The translations under genes were made by a program, and so were the position numbers. From Ichthyophis bannanicus (lineage: Eukaryota > Chordata > Amphibia > Gymnophiona > Ichthyophiidae), in the NCBI GenBank assembly GCA_033557465.1, contig CM066032.1, forward strand, positions 61,726,955 through 61,790,954: a DNA stretch of 64,000 nt. The letters are read 5' to 3'. Under the pieces are notes generated by a model. It did no database searches. It was not told the origin of the DNA and saw only the letters and a program-made list of their open reading frames with translations. Shown piece by piece: positions 53,050 through 63,439 of this stretch; the stretch's first letter is position 1; every line of letters starts with the position of its first letter.

Positions 53050-53622
53050 AAACAAGGACACATTAAATGCTATGCATACATAAGTGGCTAATACTCAGAG
53101 CCCTCCAAAACAAACAAATGACATATTGCACATGCGCCTAAGAACCATTGCTCAGGAGAAAGAAGGCTCCAAAAACAAAAACCCATCAGAAGAAACTAGC
53201 GATCCTCAGCTTCCCGATGGTCAATGTGATATCAACCCCGTCCCTCTTAGCGTTTCACAGACGCTGCTTCAGGGGGGTGAACTTGTCCACACAGACACCA
53301 TACACTCTTCACACAGCGATCCTCAGCTTCCCGATGGTCAATGTGATATCAAACCCGTCCCTCTTAGCGTTTCGCAGACGCTGCTTCAGGGGGGTGAACT
53401 ATAAAATAAATAAAACAATAAAAAAGTGCTAAATATATCCGCTACATACCTCAACATACTCCCACATCAGAACAGAACAGAGCCGGGGGTTCTTACCTTG
53501 TCCACACAGACACCATACACTCTTCACATAGCTCAACAGACCTTCCTCCATACTCCCACCACCAAACTAAATACCCAGAATCTGGCGTCTGACGTCACCA
53601 TTCTGTCACCGCCAGAAAAAAC
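53050..53622. repeat. Penelope-like element, left arm, inner part with 117-base tandem units
   Basis: Reverse complement of 55744-56289 plus the outer arm. Contains two direct copies (53198-53283 and 53315-53400) of a unit with a period of 117 bases. Confidence 0.88.
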
Positions 53623-53689
53623 ACCGGAAGGGTCACGTGGGGCAACTCCATTCCCCCAATTAAAACAACCCATACCGCCAAAAGAGTAA

Positions 53690-54247
53690 TCACATACAAG
53701 CCTGCCAATCGATAGTGAAATTTAGTCCCCCCGGGGCCACAGTATGAAGCAAAAATATCCACCGCTGCTCCCGACGTATCAGAAATTGCTCCCGAGATAA
53801 CTCCCTAGAGCCCCGAAGTACCTGCTCAATACCAAAACATAGCAGATCCGTGAATACATGCCCATACTCCAGACAATGACTAACCAATGGCGCCTCCCGT
53901 CGCTTACATCGCAGCCTGCTGCGGTGTTCCCCTAAACGTACATACAGTGGCCGAATCGTCTTACCTACATATAAAAGACGGCACGGGCAAAAAATGCCAT
54001 ATACAATATAATCTGATTTACAAGAAGTACACGATCTTAAAAAATACTCTTTACCAGCATAGGCAAAACGATCCGTCTCCCAGCAAACTGCACAGCATGT
54101 ACAATCATCACAACGAACATGCCTCCCACGCCGTTCGGTCCGCTCCATACTCAATAACCGAGAAGGGCTCAAAAGTTCTTTAAAATTCCGATCACACTGC
54201 CAGACGCACCGGATTCCCTTATCTTCTAATCCAGGCAATGGTTGCAA
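53690..54247 (-). pseudogene. Penelope-like element, GIY-YIG endonuclease domain
   Basis: Read on the minus strand it has C-D-D-C-T-C-C-A-V-C, a cysteine cluster in front of the nuclease (zinc-finger-like linker), then D-Y-I-V-Y-G-I, L-L-Y-V-G-K-T, R-P-L-Y-V-R-L-G-E-H-R, and a C-terminal E. These match the GIY-YIG core (the two Tyr-containing strands, catalytic Arg, and Glu) of canonical Penelope elements. It is out of frame with the RT: a frameshift lies near 54320 and an in-frame TGA at 54263-54265. The open frame itself begins at a TTG. Confidence 0.85.
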
Positions 54248-54315
54248 GACAGTACTGTGCCGTCACAAGATTCGCTGAATCTGCATGCTTAAGGGGGAAT
54301 ATCTAGATATAAAAT

Positions 54316-55674
54316 TCACACAATCCTCCTGTACATCGACTTCTCTTTGGGGGCCAACAACCAACTCCTATCGTTATTTAAAGCCCGCTTATACGCCCGT
54401 TCAATCACCTTTTCTGGATAACCCCTCTGAATAAAGGCCGTTTTCAAAAAACATGCCTGGACCTTAAAATCTTCCCTAGAGGAGCAATTGCGCCGATAGC
54501 GCAGGAACTGCGAGAAAGGCAAACCCTTAATTAACCCCTTCGGATGGGCACTAGTAAAGTGAAGAAAGGTGTTCCTGTCTGTTATTTTCCTATGTACCGT
54601 AGTGCCCCAACTATCCTCCTGTCTCCATACACGAACATCCAAAAACACAATAGAATGCGCATTAAAAGTAATCGTAAACTGTATAGACGAATCAACAGCA
54701 TTCAACCAATCGTGAAACGCAATCAAGGACTCCACAGTGCCTTCCCAAAGCATGAAGATATCGTCAATATACCGCCGCCAGATTTTAATCTGGGATAAAT
54801 ACGGCGAAATCTCCAACCATCGCTTCTCATAAAATCCCATAAAGAGATTAGCAACAGAAGGGGCAAAAGACGCTCCCATAGCTACACCCATCCTTTGCTG
54901 GAATACCTCCTCATTAAATTGAAAATAATTCCTACCAAGAGCCAACCCCGCACACTGCAACAGAAACTCAAGTAGCTCACCCTCAACATCACCCCGTTGC
55001 TGAAGACCCAACTTAATCGCCTCCATTGCCGCTACTTGTGGGATGCCTGTATATAAGGCTTTTACATCCAAGGTGACTAAGAGGATGGAAGGATTTTTAG
55101 CCCAAACATCAGCTGCCATCAAAACATCCAAAAAATGCATCGTATCACGAAGAAAAGAAGGGATGGATTTCAATAGGGGACGCAAAAACGAGTCTAACAG
55201 CATAGAAAGGGGCTCCAGAACCGATCCCCTCGTTGAGACAATAGGTCTCCCCGGGGGATGTCGCAAATCCTTATGAATCTTAGGAAGCAAATAAAAGACA
55301 GGTACAGATGGCGATTTAACATTCAAAAATAACATTTCTTTCTTAGAAATCAGATGTTTCCCTAACGCTTGAGAGGTTAACTCCTGTATCTCCAATTGCA
55401 AAACTGCAGTAGGGTCCTCTTCCAATTTGCAATATACAGCCGAATCAGACAATTGACGATAGGCTTCTTCTAAATAATCACAGCTATTCATAACCACAAT
55501 GGCTCCCCCCTTATCTGCCCGTTTAATAATAATATCCGACCGAGTGGTCAGACTCTCCAAATCAGATCTTTCCTGAGGAGATAACACATTCTTAGATCTG
55601 CGCATAGGCCGACTCTCTAGCCTATCTACATCACGCATCACCAGCTCCCGAAAAGCAATTAAATTAGGATGCAT
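54316..55674 (-). CDS. Penelope-like element, reverse transcriptase
   Basis: 452 residues from an ATG. Penelope RT signatures in order: R-A-D-K-G-G-A-I-V-V-M (about residue 52), F-Y-L-L-P-K-I-H-K, R-P-I-V-S, L-D-V-K-A-L-Y-T-G-I-P, G-V-A-M-G-A-S-F-A-P-S-V-A-N-L-F-M and the catalytic R-Y-I-D-D-I-F (about residue 305). The N-terminus seems short compared with complete Penelope proteins, and the frame ends at R-R-I-V where a frameshift separates the endonuclease domain. So an RT without an attached nuclease is what this copy could encode. Confidence 0.85.
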   Translation of the reverse strand: MHPNLIAFRELVMRDVDRLESRPMRRSKNVLSPQERSDLESLTTRSDIIIKRADKGGAIVVMNSCDYLEEAYRQLSDSAVYCKLEEDPTAVLQLEIQELTSQALGKHLISKKEMLFLNVKSPSVPVFYLLPKIHKDLRHPPGRPIVSTRGSVLEPLSMLLDSFLRPLLKSIPSFLRDTMHFLDVLMAADVWAKNPSILLVTLDVKALYTGIPQVAAMEAIKLGLQQRGDVEGELLEFLLQCAGLALGRNYFQFNEEVFQQRMGVAMGASFAPSVANLFMGFYEKRWLEISPYLSQIKIWRRYIDDIFMLWEGTVESLIAFHDWLNAVDSSIQFTITFNAHSIVFLDVRVWRQEDSWGTTVHRKITDRNTFLHFTSAHPKGLIKGLPFSQFLRYRRNCSSREDFKVQACFLKTAFIQRGYPEKVIERAYKRALNNDRSWLLAPKEKSMYRRIV

Positions 55675-55743
55675 TGGACTAGGGGGATTCCACGTAGATT
55701 TAAAAGGCAGAGGAACCCTTTGCAGATGATGGATCAGGATCGG

Positions 55744-56861
55744 GTTTTTTCTGGCAGTGACGGAATGGTGACGTTAGATGCCAGATTCTGGGTATTTAGT
55801 TTGGTGGTGGGAGTATGGAGGAAGGTCTGTTGAGCTATGTGAAGAGTGTATGGTGTCTGTGTGGACAAGGTAAGAACCCCCGGCTCTGTTCTGTTCTGAT
55901 GTGGGAGTATGTTGAGGTATGTAGCGGATATATTTAGCACTTTTTTATTGTTTTATTTATTTTATAGTTCACCCCCCTGAAGCAGCGTCTGCGAAACGCT
56001 AAGAGGGACGGGTTTGATATCACATTGACCATCGGGAAGCTGAGGATCGCTGTGTGAAGAGTGTATGGTGTCTGTGTGGACAAGTTCACCCCCCTGAAGC
56101 AGCGTCTGCGAAACGCTAAGAGGGACGGGGTTGATATCACATTGACCATCGGGAAGCTGAGGATCGCTGGTTTCTTCTGATGGGTTTCTGTTTTTGGAGC
56201 CTTCTTTCTCCTGAGCAATAGTTCTTAGGGGCATGTGCAATATGTCATTTGTTTGTTTTGGAGGGCTCTGAGTATTAGCCACTTATGTACTCTGTTCTGT
56301 ATTATCCCACATTGTTCAGACTGTTTATTTTACATATAATATGATGTTCCTTGTAAATATGTTCTGTTTTAATACGACGTTCCCTGTAAAACAAACTAGC
56401 TTTGTTGATTGTTGTTCACTGTAAACCGCAACTGAACTTTTGGAAGATGCGGTATATAAATGTGTATAAATAAAATAAAATAAAATAAATAAATAAATGT
56501 ATGCATAGCATTTAATGTGTCCTTGTTTGTGAATAGGTTGCTTTGATAAATAAAGTAAGCTTATGTAAGTGAAGATTTAGAGTGGCATCAGTTAAAGTGG
56601 CTTTGTATTATTCCCATCAGTATGTTATAAGATAAGCCTTTCAGTACGTTTTGACGGATGGTGGGGGTTGGTAACAGACCATTGATGCAAATTTCTCCCC
56701 TATGAATTACTGAAATCCGGTTCGCCGGTTTTGAAGTTTTCAACGAATTTTTGGGGATCTTGTCTGAGGTCTGTGCTCCCCTGTCATTACGTTACTGTTA
56801 GCCTTTTAGTGCAAAATTACTAAATGCTACAATTGGTTAATTAGTGGAGTTGTTTGTGTTT
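55744..56861. repeat. Penelope-like element, right arm
   Basis: Inverted copy of the left arm. It holds two 117-base units (starting at 55967 and 56084), each with a CTGAAGCAG-type string followed by GCGAAACG, and an L2 tail inserted at 56290-56496. Ends at the right target duplication. Confidence 0.88.
56290..56496 (+). mobile_element. L2 tail insertion in the right Penelope arm
   Basis: A 207-base L2 3' end with hairpin (CCGCAACTG...GATGCGG, about 56425-56452) and (TAAA)n. Flanked by ATGTA (56285-56289 and 56497-56501). The uninterrupted left arm gives the empty site. Confidence 0.88.
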
Positions 56862-56875
56862 TTTGTTTATCCTCT

Positions 56876-58174
56876 GGCAACCTTCCCGCCCTTTGAGTCC
56901 CCTAAGTCCTTGACCAACTTCTCCAAGTCCTCACCAAAAAGCAACTTGCTGCGAAAGGGAAGTCTACTCAACCTAGCCTTAGAAGAACCATCTGCCGCCC
57001 AATTACGGAGCCACAGACACCGCCTTCCCGCTACTACCGAGGCCATACTTTTCGCTAACCCTCTGATCAGATCATAATGGATATCAGCCAAATACGCCGC
57101 GCCTGACTCTATCCTAGCCGCCTCCTCGGTCTCCTCCATGGAGTTCGCCCCCTGAATCCGCTGCGCCCATCGCAAACAGGCTCTGGCTACCCAAGCCCCA
57201 CAGATAGACGCTTGCAGGGATAATGCATTTGCCTCAAACACCTGCTTCAGCAACGTTTCTAGCTTGCGATCCTGCGCATCCTTGAGCGCCGCCGCTCCTT
57301 CCACTGGGATGGTAGTCTTTTTTGTTACCGCCGAGACGGCCGCATCTACCTTTGGAGCTTTAAAGAGCTCCCGATCCTGATCCATCAGCGGGTAAAGCCG
57401 GGACATCACTCTGGAGCCCTTGAGCACGGCCTCCGGCATATCCCATGCTTCCTGAATCATCTCCTTAAACACTCTGTGCACCGGGAAGGCCCTCTGAGAC
57501 TTACGAAGAGCCTGCAGCAACAGGTCTTCCAGCGTAGAGTCCTCCGCCGGACCACCCGCCGGCATGTTAAGAGCCTTAAGAGATTCAGCAATGAGGGCCG
57601 GCAATTCCTCCCTACGAAATACCCGGACCACTCTAGCTTGCTCTTCCTGATCCTTAATCTCACCTTCCTCCAGGTCCTCCTCGAGGCCCTCGTCCAAGTC
57701 CGCTTCCTCTTCTCGCATGTCCTCCAACAGAACCGACTGGTCCAGCCGCTCCCTATCAACCTTGGCCCTCTTCACCAGCCTGCCAGCCACGTCCGCCGGC
57801 AAAGGAGAGCCTGGCCTTCTCGCCCCAAGGCCATCCCCTGACGGCCCTACTACCGGAATCTCTTGTGGACTCCCTAATGCCTTCTGAATCAAAGATAAAA
57901 ACTCCGAGGAAAAAATAGCCGCCAAGGAGCCGGAGGCCGGCAGCTGAGACGGTGGGATACCTTGAACCTCCGAAGTACTGGGCCCCGCTTCAGGCATTGG
58001 TAGGGGCGGAGAGGACGGCTCAACCCCCATTATCGAGCCCCTCTCTCCGTCTGGCCCTACCTCTGACGGTAGATCTCGAGCGCCAGACTCATGGCTACAC
58101 CCCCTACACACCCCCTCCGGGGATACTGAACCCTTCCTTGCCCCACAAAGGAGACACAGCTGCTTAGCTGGCAT
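56876..58174 (-). pseudogene. DIRS C Gag, main part
   Basis: Starts at an ATG with a cysteine cluster (C-L-L-C-G-A-R, C-R-G-C-S-H). A low-complexity acidic middle (D-L-D-E-G-L-E-E-D-L-E-E-G) is followed by the core shared with family B (E-E-L-P-A-L-I-A-E-S-L, A-F-P-V-H-R-V-F-K-E-M, A-S-I-C-G-A-W, G-R-R-C-L-W-L-R-N-W). A single-base change near 56885 shifts the frame just before the insertion site at 56875, and the C-terminal tail lies beyond the nest at 44471. Confidence 0.8.
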
Positions 58175-59059
58175 GGGCGCACCGCGGGAACCACAAGATT
58201 AAAATATATGCAAATTTATGCAATTTTTTTTTTGGGTCACTAAATACTAAGCTGCCTCCTCCGACCTCAACCTGAGGAAAATTATCAAAAAACGAAGCTC
58301 CTGGAGCCCCCCCTACAGGCCCCCGAAGTTGTAAACTGAAAACGGAGCTGATTCCCGCGCGAATGACACGCGGCGCGTCAGTGCCCCGCTAGAAAATGAA
58401 GGCAGTGAAGTGAGACACCCTTACCTCTCGGGCGTTGGACCGCCTGCTCCTCACCGTGGGTTTCTGCCGCTTCTGCCCCCCGGCAGCCTCGCACACGTTA
58501 AAATTGCTGCCCTTTACTTAGCACAACCCCAATCTTCAAAGGGCAGTCCGGCTCCAAGCGTTAGCAGGCAAAGCATCTGCACGCTGAGCCCCCACGACCT
58601 CTCTGACTCCTGCTTCTGGACCGGAAGATCAGGTAATCAGACGGGTCCTCCAAGCCTCCCGACCTGCTTCTATTCAGCCGCAGGCACCGATTTACCAGGA
58701 AGGGAGAGAAGATAGTAATAAATTAACTCTAAAGAGGGAGGATCTAAGGACCCCCGAGGCACCGACGGCTAACTCAGAAAAAATGCCCAAAAAGGCAGAT
58801 CCACTCCAAGTACTCCCAACTAAACCCCTTTGTATTTCCTTTCAAATAAACTCTTCTTAATTGTTCCTCAAGTGAGCCCTTAACCCTTGGGCTCACCACC
58901 TCTCTAGCTGCTTTGGAGACTGATAACTGGTGGGAAGAGGAGGAGCCAGTGCTTATATACCAGTGACATCACAACAGTGAAGTTTCTCAGTCTCCAAAGC
59001 TGCTGGATGAGGTTGACAACCCAAGGATTCCGGGACTAGACTGGAGGGACGATCAGGAA
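58175..59059 (-). other. DIRS C leader and right terminal repeat
   Basis: No gene is seen between the Gag start and the right end. The right terminal repeat (58925-59044) carries the promoter-like TATA and CRE-like strings facing Gag. The coding strand starts TTCCTGATCGTCCCTCCAG, a splice-acceptor-like sequence, at the extreme 5' end (59059 to 59041). Confidence 0.7.
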
Positions 59060-59795
59060 TGGTTTATGATACTTTAACTTCAGAAGAATTTTCTCAAATG
59101 CGTTTTGTTGCAAAATTAGTGATTTGGTGAGCCAAGTAGAGCCTATTCATATGGCTTCTGATTCTCCTAATTGTTCACTGCTGGTTCGGGATACATTCGC
59201 AGAGAGAGTTTTTAGTCAAAGAAGTCTCCCTACTTTTGACTGCAATGAGGCCTATTCACTGTTTGCTAGATACATTCTTGATTACAGCAATTAAGGTAAT
59301 TAGGGAATCTATACAATTGATTGTATGTGCCATCATACAGGCCCCTTTGATGGAGGGGGTTATGCCCAGTCCTTAAAAAGAACAGTGGTAACACCATTGG
59401 TCAAGGATCCTAAGGGAGATGCAAAGGACTTTAACTATACACCTATATCATCTTAAATTTTTCTATCCCGCCATATGCCTAAAAGCACCCAAGGCAGCTT
59501 ACAGGTTAGAAAGGTACAAGACCCTAACACAAAGAAAGACTACAAACCTGTGCTCCCTCCCCCAATCCTGATTGTTCCATAAACACTGCTGCAGCAGTTA
59601 GCGGATCTGGGTATAGGGGGTACAGTCTTGTCTGGTTTACCTCTTACTTTACTAACTGTGATCAGCAGGTTTGTTCTCACTTTGGTATAGTCTGGTAAGA
59701 GGTGTTCCTCAAGGCTCCGCATTACCATCAACAGTATTCGACATTTATTTGGCTCCTTTATGCAAGTTGATGCAAGATTTGGGCTTGCACTTTTG
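59060..59795 (+). pseudogene. L2 LINE, RT region, right of DIRS C
   Basis: Degenerate L2 RT: P-L-M-E-G-V-M-P, T-V-V-T-P-L-V-K-D-P (about 59386-59420), L-G-I-G-G-T-V-L-S-W-F and G-V-P-Q-G-S-A-L-P (about 59700). It is the continuation of 40596-40803. A further small L2 tail in the opposite direction (about 59452-59560, TTCTATCCCGCC) interrupts it. Confidence 0.65.
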
Positions 59796-61055
59796 TTTTG
59801 TTTCAATCATTTTTATTGAAAACTCTGGAAATAATTCCAAACCATCAAAAAAAATTAAAGGATGTTTTCAACAGATCCTTCGAAACAGGAAAAGTTCCCG
59901 AGGACTGGAGAAGGGCCGATGTGGTACCTCTTCACAGAAGTGGTGACAGGGAAGAAGTGACAAACTACAGGCCCGTGAGCCTTAACTCAGTGGCGGGAAA
60001 AGTAGTGGAGGCGCTCCTGAAAGAGCAAATAGTGGACTTTCTCAAAACCAACAGATTGCATGATTCAAGGCAGCATGGTTTTACCAAAGGACAATCTTGC
60101 CAAACAAATTTGATTGAGTTCTTTCACTGGATGACCAGAGAACTAGATCAGGGGCATGCAATGGATGTCATCTACCTGGATTTCAGCAAAGTCTTTGATA
60201 CTGTTCCTCATAGGAGGCTTATCAATAAACTCAGTAGTTTGGGGATGGGTCCCAAGGTGGTGAACTGGATCAGAAATTGATTAACTGACAGATGACAGAA
60301 GGTGATGGTAAATGGCGCTCACTCGGATGAAAGGAGGGTGATTAAGCTGGGTGCTCCAGTGTTCGGTCCTGGGCCCGGCACTGTTCAATGTATTTGTGAG
60401 TGATATCGCTGAAGGACTGAATGGAAAAGTCTGTCTTTTTGCAGATGACACGAAAATTTGCAACAGACTGGACTCCCCTGAGGGAGTGGATAACATGAGG
60501 AAAGATCTACAAAAGCTGGAAGAATGGTCTAATGCTTGGCAGTTAAGATTTCATGCGAAGTAGTGCAGTGTCATGCACTTGTGAAGCAGAAATCCAAGGG
60601 AAATTTCATGCGAAGTAGTGCAGTGTCATGCACTTGTGAAGCAGAAATCCAAGGGAAATGTACGCTATGGGGGCGAGGTTGGTGTGCACGGACCAGGAGA
60701 GGGACCTTGGTGTGATTATTTCTGAGGATCTCAAGGTGGCAAGACAGTGCAACAAGACAGTGGCAAAGGCCAGGAGGATGTTGGGTTGCATACAAAGAGG
60801 AATTGCCAGCAGAAAGGAAGAGGTACTAATGCCACTGTATAAGTCACTGGTGAGGCCTCACTTGGAATACTGTGTTCAGTTTTGGAGACCATATCTTGCA
60901 AAGGATGTAAAAAGACTAGAAACTGTTCAGAGGAAGGCGACCAAAATTATTTGGAGCCTGCGTCAGAAGCCTTATGAGAAGAGACTTGAAGACCTAAATA
61001 TGTACACTCTAGAGGAGAGAAGGGATACGGGAGATATGATTCAGACCTTTAAATG
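59796..61055 (+). pseudogene. CR1 LINE, RT and C-terminal domain
   Basis: Open from 59798 to a stop at 60278: E-D-W-R-R-A-D-V-V-P-L, N-Y-R-P-V-S-L-N-S-V, Q-H-G-F-T-K-G-Q-S-C, V-I-Y-L-D-F-S-K-V-F-D-T-V. After breaks near 60280-60350 come the catalytic F-A-D-D (about 60441-60452), then L-G-V-I-I-S-E-D-L-K and P-L-Y-K-S-L-V-R-P-H-L-E-Y (60658-61065 frame). A 55-base tandem duplication at 60548-60657 adds another break. Cut at 61055 by an RTE tail. Confidence 0.82.
60548..60657. repeat. 55-base tandem duplication in CR1
   Basis: 60548-60602 and 60603-60657 are identical direct copies. The duplication adds a frameshift to an already broken gene. It looks recent because the two copies do not differ. 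Confidence 0.9.
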
Positions 61056-62501
61056 TTGTTGTTAAGTGCCGTCGCGTCGAAGTTGACTGATGGCGACCCT
61101 CTAGATAGCTATCCTAAATTGTGTTTGGTCTTCAGTCAGGTGGCTCATTGTTGACAGACTGGTACCCGTAGCTGCTGTTATTGTATCGATCCATCTCATT
61201 GCTGGTCTTCCTCTTTTGCGTTGACCTTTTATCTTGCCAAGCATGATGTCTTTCTCTAATCATCTCTCTCTTCGCATGATGTGTCCAAAGTATGAAAGTC
61301 GAAATCTTGTCATTTGAGCTTCTAAAGAAAGCTTAAGTTTCATCTTCTCTAGTACCGACTGGTTTGTTCTTCGGATAGTCCATGGTATACACAGTATTCG
61401 CCGTCTGCACCATAATTCAAAGGCATCAATTTTCTTCCTGTCTATCTTTTTCACTGTCCAGCTTTCACATCCATATGATGTTATTGAAAATACCATGGCT
61501 TGAGCAAGTCGAACCTTTGTATGGAGAAAGACATCTCTGCTCTTGAGAATCTTATCTAGGTCTTTCATAGCCATTCTGCCAAGAGCAATGCGTCGTCTGA
61601 TTTCTTGACTGCTTGTTGCTTCTTTAATGATAGTTGATCCAAGCAGGTTAAAGTTGTTCACGATTTCAATTTCTTCTCCTTCAATGATGAACCTGTTGAT
61701 TATGCCAGTTGTCATGATCTTTGTCTTCTTTACATTAAGGTGCAGGCCCATTTTGAGACTATGTTCTTTGATTGTGAGAAGCAAATGTTTCAGATCATCT
61801 TCACTTTCAGCCAGTAATGTGGTATCATCAGCATAGCGAAGGTTGTTGATTTGTCTTCCACCAATCTTCACACCTCTGTTGCCTTCATACAATCCTGCTT
61901 CTCTGATGATTTGTTCTGCATATAAACTAAATGGTAGGGGGAAAGTATGCAGCCTTGTCTTACACATTTGCTTATTTTAAACCATTCTCTTTCTCCTTGT
62001 TCCATTCGAACTGTTGCTTCTTGATCAATGTACAGATTGTGCAAGAGAACGATCAGGTATTCTGGTATACCCATGCTTCTTAATGTGGCCCAGAGTTTCT
62101 CATGGTTTACACAGTCAAAAGCCTTGCTATAGTCGATAAAGCACAAATAGATATCCTTTTGGTATTCTTTAGTCTTTTCAAGGATCCATCTCACATCCGC
62201 AATGATGTCTCTCGTTCCTCGCCCTTTCCTGAACCCTGCTTGCACTTCAGGTAGTTCTTGTTCCAGGTATGGCTGTAGTCTCTTTTGAATAATCTTCAGT
62301 AGAATCTTGCTGGCATGTGGGATCAGAGCGATTGTGCAATAATTTCCACAGTCAGTTGGATCACCTTTCTTTAGTATTTGTATAAACACAGATCTTTTCC
62401 AGTCAGTTGGCCATGATGTTGTCTTCCATATTTCTTGGCAGAGCCTTGTAAGTATGGTAACAGCTGCATCAGATTGCTGTAATACTTCTATGGGAATAGC
62501 A
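61056..62501 (-). pseudogene. RTE-clade LINE, RT and C-terminal region
   Basis: The 3' end reads GTTGTTGTTAAGTGCCGTCG on the plus strand at 61056, the RTE (BovB-like) end with its short ACA-type tail. Minus-strand coding: I-W-K-T-T-S-W-P-T-D-W-K-R-S-V, G-N-Y-C-T-I-A-L-I-P-H-A-S-K, Q-A-G-F-R-K-G-R-G-T-R-D, C-F-I-D-Y-S-K-A-F-D-C-V (62527-61868 frame), then a frameshift near 61950, then N-N-L-R-Y-A-D-D-T-T and Y-G-C-E-S-W-T (61967-61260 frame). Resumes at 63440. Confidence 0.88.
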
Positions 62502-62987
62502 AAAGCTAGAAGGATGCTTGGGTGCATACGGAGAGGAATGGCTAGCAGAAAAAAGGAGGTGATGATGCCTCTGTATAAGTCTTTGGTGCGACCTCATTTG
62601 GAGCATAGTGTGCAATTCTGGAGACCGCAACTTCAAAAGGATGTGAACAGGATGGAGTCGGTGCAGAGGGTGGCTACTAAAATGATTAGTGGTCTTCATT
62701 ATAAAGCATATGAGGACAGACTGAAGGATCTTAATATGTACACCTTAGAGGAAAGGCGGGATAGAGGTGATATGACTGAGATGTTTAAATACCTCCGTAG
62801 CATAAATGTTCAGGAAGAGAGCCTCTTTCAATTGAAAGCAAGTTCTGCTACGAGGGGACATGGGATGAGGGTGAAGGGAGATAGATTCAGGAGTGATATG
62901 CGGAAATATTTCTTTATGGAAAGAGTAGTGGATCCGTGGAATAGTCTCCCAGTGGAGGTGGTAGAGATGAGGACAGTAACTGAATTA
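62502..62987 (+). pseudogene. CR1 LINE C-terminal domain inserted in the RTE, first part
   Basis: Nearly the same sequence as 36897-37385 (a few percent difference by eye): K-A-R-R-M-L-G-C-I-R-R-G-M, P-L-Y-K-S-L-V-R-P, T-L-E-E-R-R-D-R-G-D-M and V-V-D-P-W-N-S-L-P-V-E-V. Open throughout, strongly 5'-truncated. It is interrupted by an L2 tail and resumes at 63314. Confidence 0.85.
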
Positions 62988-63313
62988 CAGTAACCAGACT
63001 ATCCAATCTCTTATGCCTTAATACCTCCCTCTTGTATATAGTTGTATCTGTTATGTACTATATTATGTACGTAGACACCACATTCTGTTAGTTAATTGTT
63101 TTAACACAGTTCCAGTTTAAAATCACTGTTTAATTTTCCTAGACTTAAGTTTGTTTAATTTATGATACTTTAAGACGTTCTATGTATATTTAAGATGTTC
63201 TATGTAAAACAAACTTTGATTTGTTAATTGTTGTTATTTGTACACCGCAACTGATCTCTGGAAGATGCGGTATAAAAATGAGTGTTAAATAAAATAAAAT
63301 AAATAAATAAAAT
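62988..63313 (+). mobile_element. L2 tail inserted in CR1
   Basis: 3' untranslated region of an L2 with hairpin (CCGCAACTGATC...GATGCGG, about 63245-63270) and (TAAA)n. Closely similar to the insert at 56290. No coding. Confidence 0.8.
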
Positions 63314-63439
63314 AAAAAAGCATGGGACAAACACAGAGGATCTCTAAAGGTAAAAAGGGGACTGTTGTAGTTGTTATGGAAGGACAGACTAGATAGGCCA
63401 TGTGGTCTTTTTCTGTCGTCATATTTCTATGTTTCTATG
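63314..63439 (+). mobile_element. CR1 LINE 3' end, second part
   Basis: GGTAAAAAGGGGACTGTTG and the CR1 end ATTTCTATGTTTCTATG (63422-63438) match 37405-37492. Confidence 0.8.

Larger units (their letters stand above)
44486..56861 (-). mobile_element. Penelope-like element with long inverted arms
   Basis: Bounded by the 14-base duplication TTTGTTTATCCTCT (44472-44485 and 56862-56875). The minus strand encodes a Penelope-type RT (55674-54316) and a GIY-YIG endonuclease domain (54247-53690). The left arm (44557-44902 with 53050-53622, about 0.92 kb) is the reverse complement of the right arm (55744-56861 less an L2 insert, about 0.91 kb). The ORF begins right at the arm boundary and is probably 5'-truncated. 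Such head-to-head partial copies are known for Penelope elements. An L1 sits in the left arm. Confidence 0.9.
40804..59059 (-). mobile_element. DIRS retrotransposon, family C, full-length, split by a 12.4-kb nest
   Basis: The left end GGTTAAATT (40804) and right end GATCAGGAA (59059) are both repeated in the internal complementary region (41222-41320). Terminal repeats: about 40850-40968 and 58925-59044. Minus-strand genes: Gag (58174 onward, split by the Penelope-like insertion, tail at 44471-44282), RT-RNase H (44402-42382, one frameshift) and an intact YR (to 41345). Related to family B more than to A. The element itself is about 5.9 kb. Confidence 0.92.

Noticed and set aside
53084..53432. 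Two overlapping frames of about 100 codons in the Penelope arm
   Set aside because: They repeat the same peptide because of the 117-base tandem units and occur in inverse in the other arm (55934-56282); no sign of coding selection.
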